Shown piece by piece: positions 34,273 to 45,512 of a DNA stretch of 64,000 nucleotides (its first letter is position 1; every line of letters begins with the position of its first letter). The position numbers were made by a program, and so were the translations under genes. The notes under the pieces are model-generated. The model was not told where the DNA came from, searched no databases, and worked only from the letters and a program-made list of their open reading frames with translations. Source of the DNA: Mantis religiosa (lineage: Eukaryota; Arthropoda; Insecta; Mantodea; Mantidae); NCBI GenBank assembly GCA_030765055.1, contig CM060953.1, positions 97,343,701 through 97,407,700 on the forward strand, given 5' to 3'.

Positions 34273-34937
34273 GTAAGTTTAAGCAAAATATGCTGTGTTT
34301 AATTGTTGAACTTTTCCATGTAAAGATGGCGGACTTATAGCTTTAAAGGTTCTGTACTCAATCACCTAATGTGGGGGCGGGGCTGCCATGACAGCACAAA
34401 GGGCGCGGTAATACAGACAAGAAATCCGAACGTTAAAGAAGTGTTTTTTTATATCAGTAGAAATACTTTAAAGATGACATAACCAGTTTGTTTAAACGGA
34501 AATATATGTCAGTTTTTATTTGTAAAAAAATGTTAATGTTAAAATGTAATGTCTAGGATCGTTTATCGGATTGATAGGCAGTTTTGAAATGTGCTGTTAA
34601 AGTGTTGATGTATGGCCAGACAACGAAGAAGCATTGACGTGTGAATCATAGCAGATAATGCTGTTTGGGATTAATAAATAGATGATTATGAACGAAGGGG
34701 CTTAATTGTGTCAACTTTCTCATATCAAGTGCATTGAGTATACTTCCTGAAAATAGCAAAAAGGTTAAAACTGAATACCCAAGTCCTTGCAAATGAGGGG
34801 GGTGTCAGCTATAGTAAAAGAAAGAAAATTCTGCAGCTTAAATGGGAATAATTTTGTACCATTTAGTGTAACTAATTTATAAATACTAAATAGATGTCAA
34901 TGAAACTAGGTATTTCTATTAACGAATTTGTTTTTAT

Positions 34938-35330
34938 ATGAAAATGCTAATCCTGTTGAGATACGAAATTATCTTCTGGGGTAATTTAGCACACAGCAAG
35001 AAAGTGTTTATACTACAAAAACAAGCCATAGGCATTATTTGTGTTGGGTCCAATCATTTCTGTAGGTTCTTACTTAAAACCCAAAAAGCTCTTACTGTTG
35101 CAGGTGATTACATTTATTCACCAATAAGCTATCTTGCAGATAATTATAACTTAATAAACTTTGCTGTACATGATCTCAGTACAAGAAATGCAGGTGATCT
35201 GCATAGATAAAAAAAATAGTTCAAACTATTCCAAAAAAGAATATTATGTTCTGCAATAAAAATTTGTAATAACTTTCAATGCTACTGCATGGCCACAGTC
35301 ACTTGCATTTCATTGTATATGCACAAGCAC
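34938..35330 (+). pseudogene. Jockey/CR1-like LINE 3' fragment
   Basis: The open frame 34938-35210 reads LLRYEIIFWGNLAHSKKVFI, LQKQAIGIICV and a CRFLLKTQKALTV block, the same C-terminal RT region as at 27430-27930 but from a diverged element. Upstream RT motifs are missing. Confidence 0.7.
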
Positions 35331-36088
35331 TTTGGAAATGCATCAAAACCCAAAAGATCTCTGAAACTGTTAGGAAATCCTACTCAACATGAAATCTGAG
35401 AGAGAGAGAGGGGGGGGGGGTGAGGAAGAAGAAAAGATTTAGTCATTCTAATGTACCCATAATATGAAGGAATTCTTTAATGTCCTGTTCAATAGGTTAA
35501 TCCTCAATATATATGGTAGCTTACGTATGACGATAGTGATTTATATTATTGAATTTTTGAGATTTTTTGCTTGAAATGGTGGTAGTTTACAAATTTTTAT
35601 TTCTTGATGCATAACATAAGATTAAAAGAAATAAAGGTACCAGTGTATGGTTATCCTGTATAATAGGGCCTAGTTTGTCATGACTTCTACTATATGAGGG
35701 CATGACAGATGGTTGAAACATTGCCAACTGGAGAAGCATGCACACACTGAAAATACGAATACCTCCTCACAAAAGTGGCAATTCTGCTATGCGTGAAGAA
35801 GCATAAGTATTATAATAATTATAATGGCTGCCGTGACAGATTTCTTTGTAGTATGCGGTAAAAAAGTTTTGGAAAAGCATGAGGAAATACAGTGTGATGC
35901 ACAATGTACATGATGGTTTCATAGAGAATGTATTAGAAGGTCTAAGGTAGAATATAAAGCATTATGTGAAGATACAAGAAAAAAGTGTCACTTTGATAGA
36001 GAAGATTGTGAGGTTAGGGGAACTTTGAATTGCTTCACTGATTCCCTTGAGAAGGTAAGAAAGGAACTTCAAGGGTTGAGTAAGCCTA
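35331..36088. other. Intron sequence with short AG and poly-G runs
   Basis: An (AG)n then G10 run at 35400-35420 is the only simple repeat. No gene recognised. Confidence 0.5.
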
Positions 36089-37499
36089 TTAACCTTTTCA
36101 CCGATATGGACGTCATATGACGTCCAAGTTAAAATGCCCCAAACCGATATGAACGTGTATAGACGTCCTGCGCATACATGCATTTAATGCTCATTTAATG
36201 CTTATTATTTTAATCTTGCTGTTTTACAATAAATTTAAATTAGTTCTATAAGGAATGTAAACGTATCCTTAAAGGTTTCTTTTTGAATTGTACACCTCCA
36301 AACCTGGATAAACACCCAAGGGCATATATGCAGATTCACACCAAATAATATTGGTTTCCTTGCGAACTTCTTTTTCGCAACACACTACACATTTTCGAAA
36401 TGGTTACAAGTTTTTTGGGTGTGGGTGGTATACTTTTAGGAAAGTGTTTTCTCTCAAGTATGAGGGATGATGTGGTGAATTTTGCTACCCCCTAGTATAA
36501 AGAGGCCTCTGAGTATTATAATACTCAATTAGGTTACGAGCTCTTTATACGCGCAAGTACAGGTAGATGAATGTCTTTTACAGCTCTGAAAATTACTAAA
36601 CAACTGTGCATAGTTACATCCAGTGGTATAAAAATACTTTTTTTTACCATTTAACTGTTTTCCGTAAAGAGGAATAGCTAGTAATAGCTGATCCGCATCA
36701 CCCATATTTGACCCGCCATTTCCCCAAACAATGGAGTAGCTAACATGCCAGATGTAGACCAGTACACGTCACTGCTACGTATGTCCTAAAGATCTCCTTC
36801 ATAATCGTACAACAAATCTTCCAGATTTTCTACAGTAATATCAGAAGCCTGTACACATCATACCCAAGCTAATTTATTTGCTACATTACGGAATTAAGCC
36901 ATGGTTAACATTGAAATTTAAGAATTTCAAATGTGCCATACATTTAGCTCTTGATAGCTACAAGAAATCACTCTGAACACAGAGAGAGTATAAATAACTA
37001 AAATACAGAGCGAAAACTGCTGCATAAGGCTACTAGAAACCTTGGTTGAGAAACACTGTAATAACAGATGCTGACAGAGAGTTTTCATTCCAGTGTGTGA
37101 CGCAACATATTCTCTTCATATTATCGCTTGGTATAGCATAAATAAACTAAACTTGAACCTGAGAAGTCGCCTGCGTAGCTAAACATACATACTATGGCTC
37201 GTATACACACAAAACAAAATGATTCACATATTAGGCGCGTTCGGCACAAAGAATGGCTTTTGCTACAGTGAAACAAAGTAGTGAAATTTCAACAATTTAT
37301 TAATGTAGTCTCTACTTTATTGTTACTGTAGATTTATACTGCCTTTAATGAGTTTTAAACCAGTTTTTGTTTCGTTTAAATAACTTAATAAATATGGAAG
37401 ATACGGAATTGTATGTATGATGCATTTTTACAGCATTTAACAATTTAAATGTCCTGTTCTGTTTATTGGGTATCCGTTTCCGGCCCCTGAAGGGTTTAA
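36089..37499 (-). mobile_element. piggyBac-like relic
   Basis: Flanked by TTAA (36089-36092 and 37496-37499) with weakly matching ends (CCTTTTCACC on the left; ACCCTTCAGGGG on the reverse of the right). On the minus strand, 36270-36490 reads LILERKHFPKSIPPTPKKLV and a SKMCSVLRKRSSQGNQYYLV stretch, the region before and into the C-terminal zinc finger of piggyBac transposases. Near the left end is a perfect 18-bp palindrome GGACGTCATATGACGTCC (36108-36125). No catalytic block was recovered; the element is old. Confidence 0.6.
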
Positions 37500-37539
37500 A
37501 TGGCCATCGGCGAAGCGATTAAGGACACCAAGGATGAAA

Positions 37540-38500
37540 ATCAGTTAATAATTGAGGCTATGAATGCAATTAACAGGGATTTTGAGGAATTTCGGAATGA
37601 ATTAAAGGAAATAATGAATGGAATGCCAAATATGTGGAAAGTTGAAGATGAGATTGAGAATATACAACAATATCAAAGAATCTTGTAAAGAACTACTGGG
37701 TCTAATAAGGACAGCACCAAGAGAGGTAGCTTTGCTAGAACTAGGAAGCCCAGGGAGAAGGGGTATAATGCTAGAAAGAGTGGTGAAATACTGGTACAGG
37801 TGTTGGATGAGTGAAGATGAAGTATTGAAATTATGTATAAAGCAGCAAAAAGTAAACATAAGCAAGTATAGCTGGTGGATAAATATAGGGGAGGAGCTAA
37901 GGAGAGTAGGAATGGGAGATATATGGTCATTAGAGGAGAGAAATCTAAAGGGATTCTGGAGTGTAGTAAGGTGTAGGGTAGAAGACATGCAAAGGCAAGA
38001 AATTTGGGGGAGCATAGAAGGAAAGAAGTCATTGGGATTATATAAATCAGTAAAAAAAATAGCGGGGAAGAGGAAAAATACATGGACATATGTAATAAAA
38101 GGGAATGAAAAGGGTGGGCTTGGGTAAGAATAGGGGCTATGTTCTTAAAAGGGCTAAGGGCAACAGATGATAAAACATGTGTTATGTCTGAAGGAGAAGA
38201 TAAGGATTTCCATAGCCTATTAGAATGCAAAGATGTAAAAGCTTGGAGAGGGAAAATATGGAATTCAAAGTGGGATGGCCTAGAAAACAGTATTATAGTT
38301 TTTATAATGCTGAATGTTTAAAGAGAAGAGTAAAGAAATGGGGACTTTTTGGCCAAGATAAAGGAGAAATGGCTAAGGAAAACAGAGGAGGAGAAGGTGG
38401 TGAGGAGGAAGAGGGGGAAGGATGTTGAATAGAGAAGGCCCGGTGCTACATCATTAGCAGGAAGGCCAGGGTGCCAAAGCTAGGTGTAGCGCTGAAGAGA
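37540..38500 (+). pseudogene. LINE ORF2 C-terminal fragment
   Basis: The frame 37618-38127 (after a stop near 37687) reads LLGLIRTAPREVALLELGSP, VVKYWYRCWMSEDEVLKLCI, SKYSWWINIGEELRRVGMGD. The pattern of an (S/A)TP.....LELG motif, VKYWYRC and a long Lys-rich tail is typical of the region after RT in some arthropod LINEs. RT motifs are absent. The family call is tentative. Confidence 0.5.
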
Positions 38501-38620
38501 TTAACTATATTGTAAGAATTTAAGTTTAAGGAAATGTATATTAAAATAATGTAAAACTGACAAGTGTTAAATATCTAATATCAAAGAATCAACAATATTG
38601 AAATACATGGTATACCCTAG

Positions 38621-39031
38621 TTGAAGGATGAAAATGTTTATTCAATTATAGAACATTTAGGGAAGAAGTTAAATGTTTCCTTAACTAAGGAACATATTGA
38701 TGTAGCACATAGATTACCTACAAGGACGTCAGAGATGCCAAGGCCCTTATTGATTAGACTAGTGAATAGATGGAAGAAAGAAGAGATTCTCAAAGCGAAG
38801 AAGTTGGTACAAGATTTAGGTAGTGCTGAAATAGTTTCAGATGCACCGAGGAGAAGAATCTATATCAATGAGCACCTGACTCCTCGCAATAAGGCTCTGC
38901 ATAAGAAAGCAAGAGACTTATGCCCTGATATTAAATTTGTCTGGGTAAAAGACTGCAAAATTCTGGTTAGAAAATCTGAAAATGATCCTAATGTGTGGGT
39001 TAAGTGTGAGGAAGATCTGATGAGTTTGTAA
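38621..39031 (+). CDS. LINE ORF1 protein (C-terminal RNA-binding part)
   Basis: 136 codons without interruption. Features: KDENVYSIIEHLGKKLNVSL, HIDVAHRLPTR, PRPLLIRLVNRWKKEEILKA, IYINEHLTPRNKALHKKARD and KFVWVKDCKILVRKSENDPN. DVAHRLPTR, INEHLT and VWVKDCKI are hallmark motifs of ORF1 proteins of insect CR1/Jockey LINEs, nucleic-acid chaperones that coat element RNA. The start is only the first in-frame Met (preceded by stop TAG); a longer ORF1 with an N-terminal coiled coil may have been lost. ORF2 downstream is dead, so this frame may be kept by chance. Confidence 0.75.
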   Translation: MKDENVYSIIEHLGKKLNVSLTKEHIDVAHRLPTRTSEMPRPLLIRLVNRWKKEEILKAKKLVQDLGSAEIVSDAPRRRIYINEHLTPRNKALHKKARDLCPDIKFVWVKDCKILVRKSENDPNVWVKCEEDLMSL

Positions 39032-39149
39032 AGAATTTGTTGTGTAAGGTTATAAATAGTTTTTACACTTTAAAATGGCTGTTGATGGTGCCCTTTACTA
39101 GGCAATGAGTTTCAGTGCAGTGTTGAAGTGTGACAATATCCACTAAAGG

Positions 39150-41350
39150 TGATAAAAAGTGTGTTACTATTGTTAGCCTAAATATTAGAAGTTTAAGAAA
39201 CAATCTTTATTACTTTGAAGAAATATTGTATAAAATTAACACATGTGATGTTAGAATACTAAGTGAAACATAGTTAAAAACTTGTGAAACTAAATATTTT
39301 CATTTAAATGGTTGTAAAGCCTTATTTTCTTGTAAGGACCATAGAAATGATGGAGTTATAGCAATATATGTTCATAATACGTGGTCAGTTTGTACTAGGA
39401 AAAGTTGAATGTGACTGTAATGTTCTTGTGGTAGAGACAAAGACCTAACCAAAAATTTATAATGTGGGCACATATAATCCCAGAGGAAAATGTATTAACA
39501 CTATTAGACTCAATTGAGAAAATAACAAGCCATCTACATAGAAATGAAGTGGTATATGTGGTGATATGAACATCAGTATTCTCGAGCAGAAAAGAACAGT
39601 GGTATTGTATACTCAGTTTATACAGTTAATGGGCTTCAGGGTATGTAATACCAGATTTCCAAATGGAATAACATCAAATAAAGCTATACTTATTGACCAT
39701 ATATTTTGGTCAATTATAATGGCGTTAATTCATTTTCCATTTGCTCCCTCACATTTCAATGCAACCTCTACGTCAATATAGTGATAGTGCAAAATACACG
39801 CTTTCCAATATAATGTGACTAAATTACTTTGCTATGATTACATCACTGGAATCAAGAAATGTTAACTGACCATTAAAAATTCTGCTATCGAAGGATTTAG
39901 TTTTCTCAATGTAGCATCCACAAAACAACATAACTCAATATGGCTACCGCTGTTAAAGCCTTCCTTTAGTTCAGTGAAGATGCTTCGGCTGCTTAACGCT
40001 AGATGCCAGCACTTATCAAGAAGAAACCTCGGTATCCGGCATCAACCTATTCTACCTTCCCCGCTCTTACTCTATAAATCACCCAGTTTCCTATGCGAAA
40101 GTTTTTCCTAACACAGTTAATGATGAATAAATAAGGGACATCATTAATACATTGAAAAGAAAACATAATAACAAAGATCAAATTACAAATGTAACAGGCA
40201 GCATCTTGCTAAAGTTATTCATTCTTCATTTCAATCAGAACAGGTACCAAACGTACTAAAAATTCCTCAAATTGTACCAGTATATAAAAATGGGAGTGCT
40301 GACGTATCAAATTATAGACCAATATAAATTTTGTCACCAATAGCAAAAATATTAGCAAAATGTATTAAAAGCAAAATTGTAGCATTCATGGATAAACACA
40401 ATTATGTCTGGGTCATTTTTGCAGATGTTGGCTATAAGTTTTACATATCTTTACCGGCTGGTCGTCTGCTTACGCATACATATACGTGCACCTTTGGACT
40501 TAGAAAATATTCTCACATCACATAAAAGAAAGTTTCTCCTAATGTATTATATAAATATCAGTTTAAAGGAATACAAGTACTTTGGATGCTGCTATAAATA
40601 TGGTGATTAAAATTAAAAAAGAAAGCACTTGATGAAAATTCATGGGCTTCTGGGCTATTTTTAGATTTAAAAAAGGCTTTTGATACTGTAGATCATAATA
40701 TATTATTTAATAAATTAGAAATAATTGGTATTTGTGGAATTGTACTTAAATTGTTTAGTAGCTATTTAACAAACAGAATGCAATGTTTCTTTTGTAAAGT
40801 AGGAAAGTGAATTATGAATGGTTAAATGTGGTTTGTCTCAGGGTTCAGTTCTAGGTCCACTTTTCCTTATTTATATTAATGATGTATTTCTTATTCCTTT
40901 AAGGGGCTAAGTTGTGTTATTTACAGATGATACTAGTATTTTTTACACAAGTAGCGATGTTAGTATACTCACACAGGATATGCAGTGTGACCTGAATGCA
41001 ACACAAACTTGGCTTGCAGTCAATAAATTATCCTTAAATATAGAAAATAATTATTATTTGGCAAATTAGGTAAAATGATTACACAATAAAAATATATTTA
41101 ATAATTACATAATTAAGAGGGAAACTAAGACTAAATTTGTTGGATAATTGATCAACATTCAACTTGGAAAGATCATGTTAATTATATATGTAAGAAAGTG
41201 ACTCCTGTAGTTGGCATTATTGGTAGACTGAGAGGTATACTTCTTCCAACATCTATTAAGTCCATACACCATTCATTGATTCACTGTCATTTAAATTACA
41301 TGTGTCCTATATGGGGGCATAGTAATTAAGAATCGTACAATAAAAAGAAT
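39150..41350 (+). pseudogene. LINE ORF2: APE endonuclease and reverse transcriptase, decayed
   Basis: Endonuclease pieces: VTIVSLNIRSLRNNL (near 39165), a GVIAIYVHN-like block, and MGFRVCNTRFPNGITSNKAI then LIDHIFWS (39560-39715). RT pieces: VSNYRPI, ILSPIAKILAKCIKSKI (40325-40380), SWASGLFLDLKKAFDTVDHN (motif A, 40645-40700), CGLSQGSVLGPLFLIYINDV (motif B, 40830-40890), VLFTDDTSIFY (motif C with FTDD, near 40920), then LIDQHSTWKDHVNYICKK. About 230 bp of unrelated sequence separates the two RT parts (40400-40625). Confidence 0.8.
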
Positions 41351-41862
41351 ATATGGATTTCATTCACTCACGTCATCTCAGTTATTATATAAGCTTACAG
41401 TGATACATCCTCTTAACGTATTAATCCAAATACAAAGTTCTGTTCAATTTATAAGAAAAGTAACATCATTTCTTAAAAGATAAGTGAAGTTTTCAGTTAC
41501 AAATTGTAATATTTGTGTGTATATATATATATATTATATAAGGTAATACATAATTTGTCATGTATCAATCTTGGTATAGTATTTAATATATACATAATTT
41601 TGATACGAGGCAAAAGTCATCTATTCATCTTATTTCTAGCTTAACATCTAAATATGGTATTGCTGGAGTTAAGCATATGCTAATAAATCATTATAATGAT
41701 GTACCCATAAAGATTAGAAACCTAAATGCCCTTTGTCATTTTAAAAAAAATGTTAAGTTGTATTTTCATGATAAATATGTAAATTTGGCTAATATATTAT
41801 TATTGTATTATTAAATTTTACCTTTAATTTATTTATTAACATTAATTAATATTTATTAATTT

Positions 41863-41985
41863 TTAGATGAGTCGTATTTATTACACATCTGCTTCACTTT
41901 CGTGATGTGTAATAAATACGACTCATCTAAAAATTAATTATTTCGCTTCACTGTGGTGTCCCAATACAGTTAAATCTCAATTAAT
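41863..41985. mobile_element. Palindromic MITE-like element, copy 1
   Basis: A hairpin with 30-bp arms: TTTTTAGATGAGTCGTATTT... at 41863-41892 pairs with 41907-41936 around a short GCTTCACTTTCG loop. The adjoining TTCGCTTCACTGTGGTGT and ACAGTTAAATCTC (to 41980) are also found, inverted, at 50214-50306, so this is a dispersed element. Confidence 0.8.
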
Positions 41986-42913
41986 TAATATATTTATCTG
42001 TATATTTTTATCTGTTCAGTTCCTTTTAATTTTTATATTAAATTTATATATATATATTGTGTTAATTTGTAAATTTGTTTAAATTATTCATGCAACTGAA
42101 TGATAGTCAGCTGTTGTATTTTTAGTATTGTTATTTAAATTCATGCACTAAATAAAATCTGTCCAATGTACTGTTTTTTGTATTTCCTTCTTAAAGAGAG
42201 CCAAGAGCTCATGGGGGTCTAATTATATAAAATATAAAAATATATATATAAATAATATTAAGAAGAATATGGCTGACAGTATCTACCCATATTTGGAGCT
42301 TATGCTGTCCAGAAACTCACTGTGTCTTTGCTAACAAGAGAAATGACTGGAGATGTTTGTTGTCACTTCCCCCTTATCTCACCCTGTAAAGTACCTGTTA
42401 GAGCATGTCGGGCAGTCATGCTACTGCTGATGAGATCGCTGTAGTACTTTGTGAGCAGAATCATGTTTTATTATCACAAGCAGCATATTTTATAGTGCAA
42501 CAATAGGTTAGAATACAAGCAGCCTACAGATAAGGGGTAATTATGTGGTTAGGAATATTTGGCTGTCTGATAATTTCACAGCTGTGCAATTGAAAATGCC
42601 ACCTAGACCATGCACTCTCCACTAATAGCAGAAGCCATGAAAAGCTAGGCCTCTATTATACAGCATAACCCAAGTGTACTAGTGGTGGTGGATATATTAG
42701 TCATGATGCATGTGTCATAAATGAATCAGGTGTTCAAAGCTATGTAGAAATATATAAAGGGCTCGGAGCAAGAGAAAAAGAAAGAAAAAAGTGCAAGATA
42801 TAAGGAAAAGAAGAAAGCCAAAAAGCAAAGTATTTAAGGGAAAAGAAGAAAGAAAGAAAACATCACTATTAGTTATTACCATACACAGATCACAGCCCTG
42901 CTTGCTTTTTCCT

Positions 42914-42955
<42 letters not shown>

Positions 42956-43560
42956 AGATTCATTGGGATGAGATGTACAAAACATTTAATACGCCTGACA
43001 GTGCTGACGCTTTTTCCTGTGTAAGTAGCAGCTCATTCTATTGATTTGCTGAATGGGAACATTAACTGGTTGTTATGTTTTTCTATATCGCAACTTTTTC
43101 GAATTTCGCTATTTTGTGGCCATCACTACGCACGACTGTGCATGCATGTTTCCGAGTCGGAGTTCCTTGCTTGGAAGGTACATATGATGATGAGTTTGGT
43201 GTGCCCTCAGCCATAATTACAAACTGGTTAAGCTGTAGTAATTAATCTCAAACTTGCACAAAAAGAATGCACACAGAAAACAGAGTGCACGTAAAAGCTT
43301 AGCATATTAGTCACTAGATGTCAGAATGTATTAGTGTAGTGTACTAGTATAGCGCATTTCATGTTTCTAAGTTGTCATCTGTGTTTACGAAACCTACCGA
43401 GTGAGGACTTGGGAGACGAACGCTCAAGATAAATTGCGCATACCAGGTATGAAAGCTCGTTGGAATATTTTTTTAACTTTACTCTTGGCCAGTCATTGTT
43501 GCAGTATTGCATTTTATTATAGTAAGTTTTTCTTTTTTCTACAGTTTATGTAATTGCAGC
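41986..43560. other. Intron with long poly-T tract and a dispersed repeat
   Basis: A T run of about 38 at 42916-42953 may be the poly-A tail of an old minus-strand retroposon. The stretch 43315-43440 is the second copy of the repeat at 22140-22260. No gene was recognised; the short frame over the poly-T tract is meaningless. Confidence 0.55.
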
Positions 43561-43564
43561 TTCA

Positions 43565-43785
43565 AAATTTCTCGGCTCACCTCGGTAGTGTGGTGGTAGC
43601 ATGTCTGCCTCACATTGAAGAGGTCCTGAGTTCGAATCTTGGTCAGGGTGAGTTAGGTTTTTTCCTGGATCTTCCCTTATCCTGAAAGATGAATGTCGGG
43701 TTTCTCTAAGCTCTATGGACCTTGGGCTCATTTGAGCATTTCACGTATTCCATTCATGGTCCAATATGACTTAACGTTGGAGGAT
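43565..43785 (+). mobile_element. tRNA-derived SINE, family A, plus strand, best copy
   Basis: The head has a box A-like TAGTGTGGTGGTAGC and box B GAGTTCGAATCTTGG (43627-43641), then body blocks CCTGGATCTTCCCTTATCCTG and GGACCTTGGGCTCATTTGAG shared with the three minus-strand copies. The 3' end merges into an AAATTACAAC-rich sequence. Confidence 0.8.
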
Positions 43786-45512
43786 GTAAATTACAACAAA
43801 CAATTCTCGAGCTGAAGAAATGTACCCATTCATGGTATATGAGTGATTGTGGGTTTATAGCCAATATTAGGAATTAACTGTTATTTTCTGTTAATTCTAA
43901 TGGAATAACAAGGATCACATAATATGCTTCAAGTACACTTAATTGGGTGTTGGTGAAACAAAGCTGAATTGTAATTAGCCTTTAGCTTTAGCTATTGGCT
44001 AATCTAGGAAAAAGTGAGAACTACAACTTGCAGCTTTTATGATGTAATTTAAGGTACAAATATGTAAAAGACAAAAAAAAAAAAAAAAACCAATGGCCAT
44101 TGCCTTTTATATCTGTAAGAAACTCCAATCATTTTCAAATGTATATTCTAAATTGATATTTGTCAACACAGTTGCAAATCATAGTATATAAGGAATCGTA
44201 CATATGGAGGCATATCGAAGGAATGTCAACCAACAGATGTTTATGCAAGTCTATCACACATACACGGCAAGTCAGTGTGAACTTCAGAAGCAATCGCATA
44301 CATCGGCAGGCTTGAGAATTGAGGTGTAATGTGATTGAATATTGTAGCAAGGAAAAGAAGAGGCATCAAAATCCCTTTGTGTCAAGCAACAAACTGGCGG
44401 CTGCAATCCTAATTTATATTTGCATGTAATAATTCGATGATCTTTCATATTAGACATTAGCTCCCAAGTGCTCTATTTTGTTTTCTCCTCATTGTACACC
44501 AGGGTACTAATATTTTGATCTTTTATAAACAAGATAACGAATAAATGCAGTGCTGTGTCACTGAAGATCAATACACCTCAGTGCTCTGTCGTGTAGTACT
44601 TACCTATCCTGGATAGTTTATGCTTCTGCCATTAGAGGACATTTTGTGCCACATAATCCATGGAGTTCATTATGAAGTTGCCAACATTGAGTGAAAAGTC
44701 CTTGTAGAATTAGAGACTGTTAAGTGCTCACATCTTTTATCTGCATTTCTTCGGTTCACCAATTTTTAACACATTGGATTGATGAAATACCATCTATTAC
44801 TACCTCTCTCATAAGGGATTTTGCAGTTTATGGCTTACTGGCAAAGTTGGCTGCTATGTTAGCAGTGCTGGTGACAGGAAATCTGCAGTAAATGTAGTAT
44901 GGCTTGTTGCAAAATTATTTCTAACTCATAAATTACAGTTAAAAAGAAATGAAAATCATTTATAGTAAAGCAAGGAGATTGTAGAATTGCATCCCTTTTT
45001 TGTTCAAGTATTTGTGGCACATGCTTAGAAAATTGTTCACTACTAGGGCTAGGATTTGGATAACTGCATCCTTTTTTTTTTAAGCCTAAATTATAAATGT
45101 TTCATAGTAAAATGCATTAATCATATATGTTAGGACATTTTTTGCATTTTTTGTTCATTTTGTGGGATAGAGCATTTTTAGGGTTTTTGTTTCATTTTTG
45201 TGCATTTTTAATACTATTGGTTTTTTTTTTTTTTTAATTAAGCATTTTAAAGCATATCCTAAATGCAGTAAACTTCTTTGTTTTAAAAAGGAAAGCAGCA
45301 TATCTGATCTTTACATTTAATTATTTAGTCAATTGTATTACTTTTCCCCAAATAGTACTAGAGGTAAAATTCCTTTTGGTTCCAGGAAACTGGAGAGCGG
45401 GAGATCCGTGGTTGAAATCCCGGCTATGGCATTGAATTTTTCAGTTTGGCTCTACTCATTCACTTTTTTGTCTACTAATGATTTGGGAAAGTCATTTTTT
45501 GTGCTATTTCAA
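43786..45512. other. Intron; one tRNA-like stretch near 45380-45440
   Basis: GAGATCCGTGGTTGAAATCC (box B-like) and GGCATTGAATTTTTCAGTT near 45405-45445 are shared with the SINE region at 61.75 kb and suggest another SINE remnant. T-rich runs occur at 45221-45236. Nothing else. Confidence 0.4.

Larger units (their letters stand above)
38590..41850 (+). mobile_element. CR1/Jockey-like LINE, nearly full length
   Basis: An intact ORF1, then decayed endonuclease and reverse transcriptase, then an AT-rich 3' part ending near a palindromic MITE at 41863. The coding order ORF1, APE endonuclease, RT is that of CR1/Jockey elements. It lies in the first intron of the Sirt1-like gene. Confidence 0.8.

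Noticed and set aside
37673..38230. 185-codon minus-strand frame, Leu/Ser-rich
   Set aside because: Antisense shadow of the purine-rich LINE C-terminal fragment on the plus strand.
42715..43024. Frames with poly-Lys or poly-Phe
   Set aside because: They run through the poly-T tract at 42916-42953 and have no domain.
43565..43645. Possible tRNA gene
   Set aside because: Box A and box B are present but no cloverleaf is closed, and the same head with the same body recurs as a SINE.
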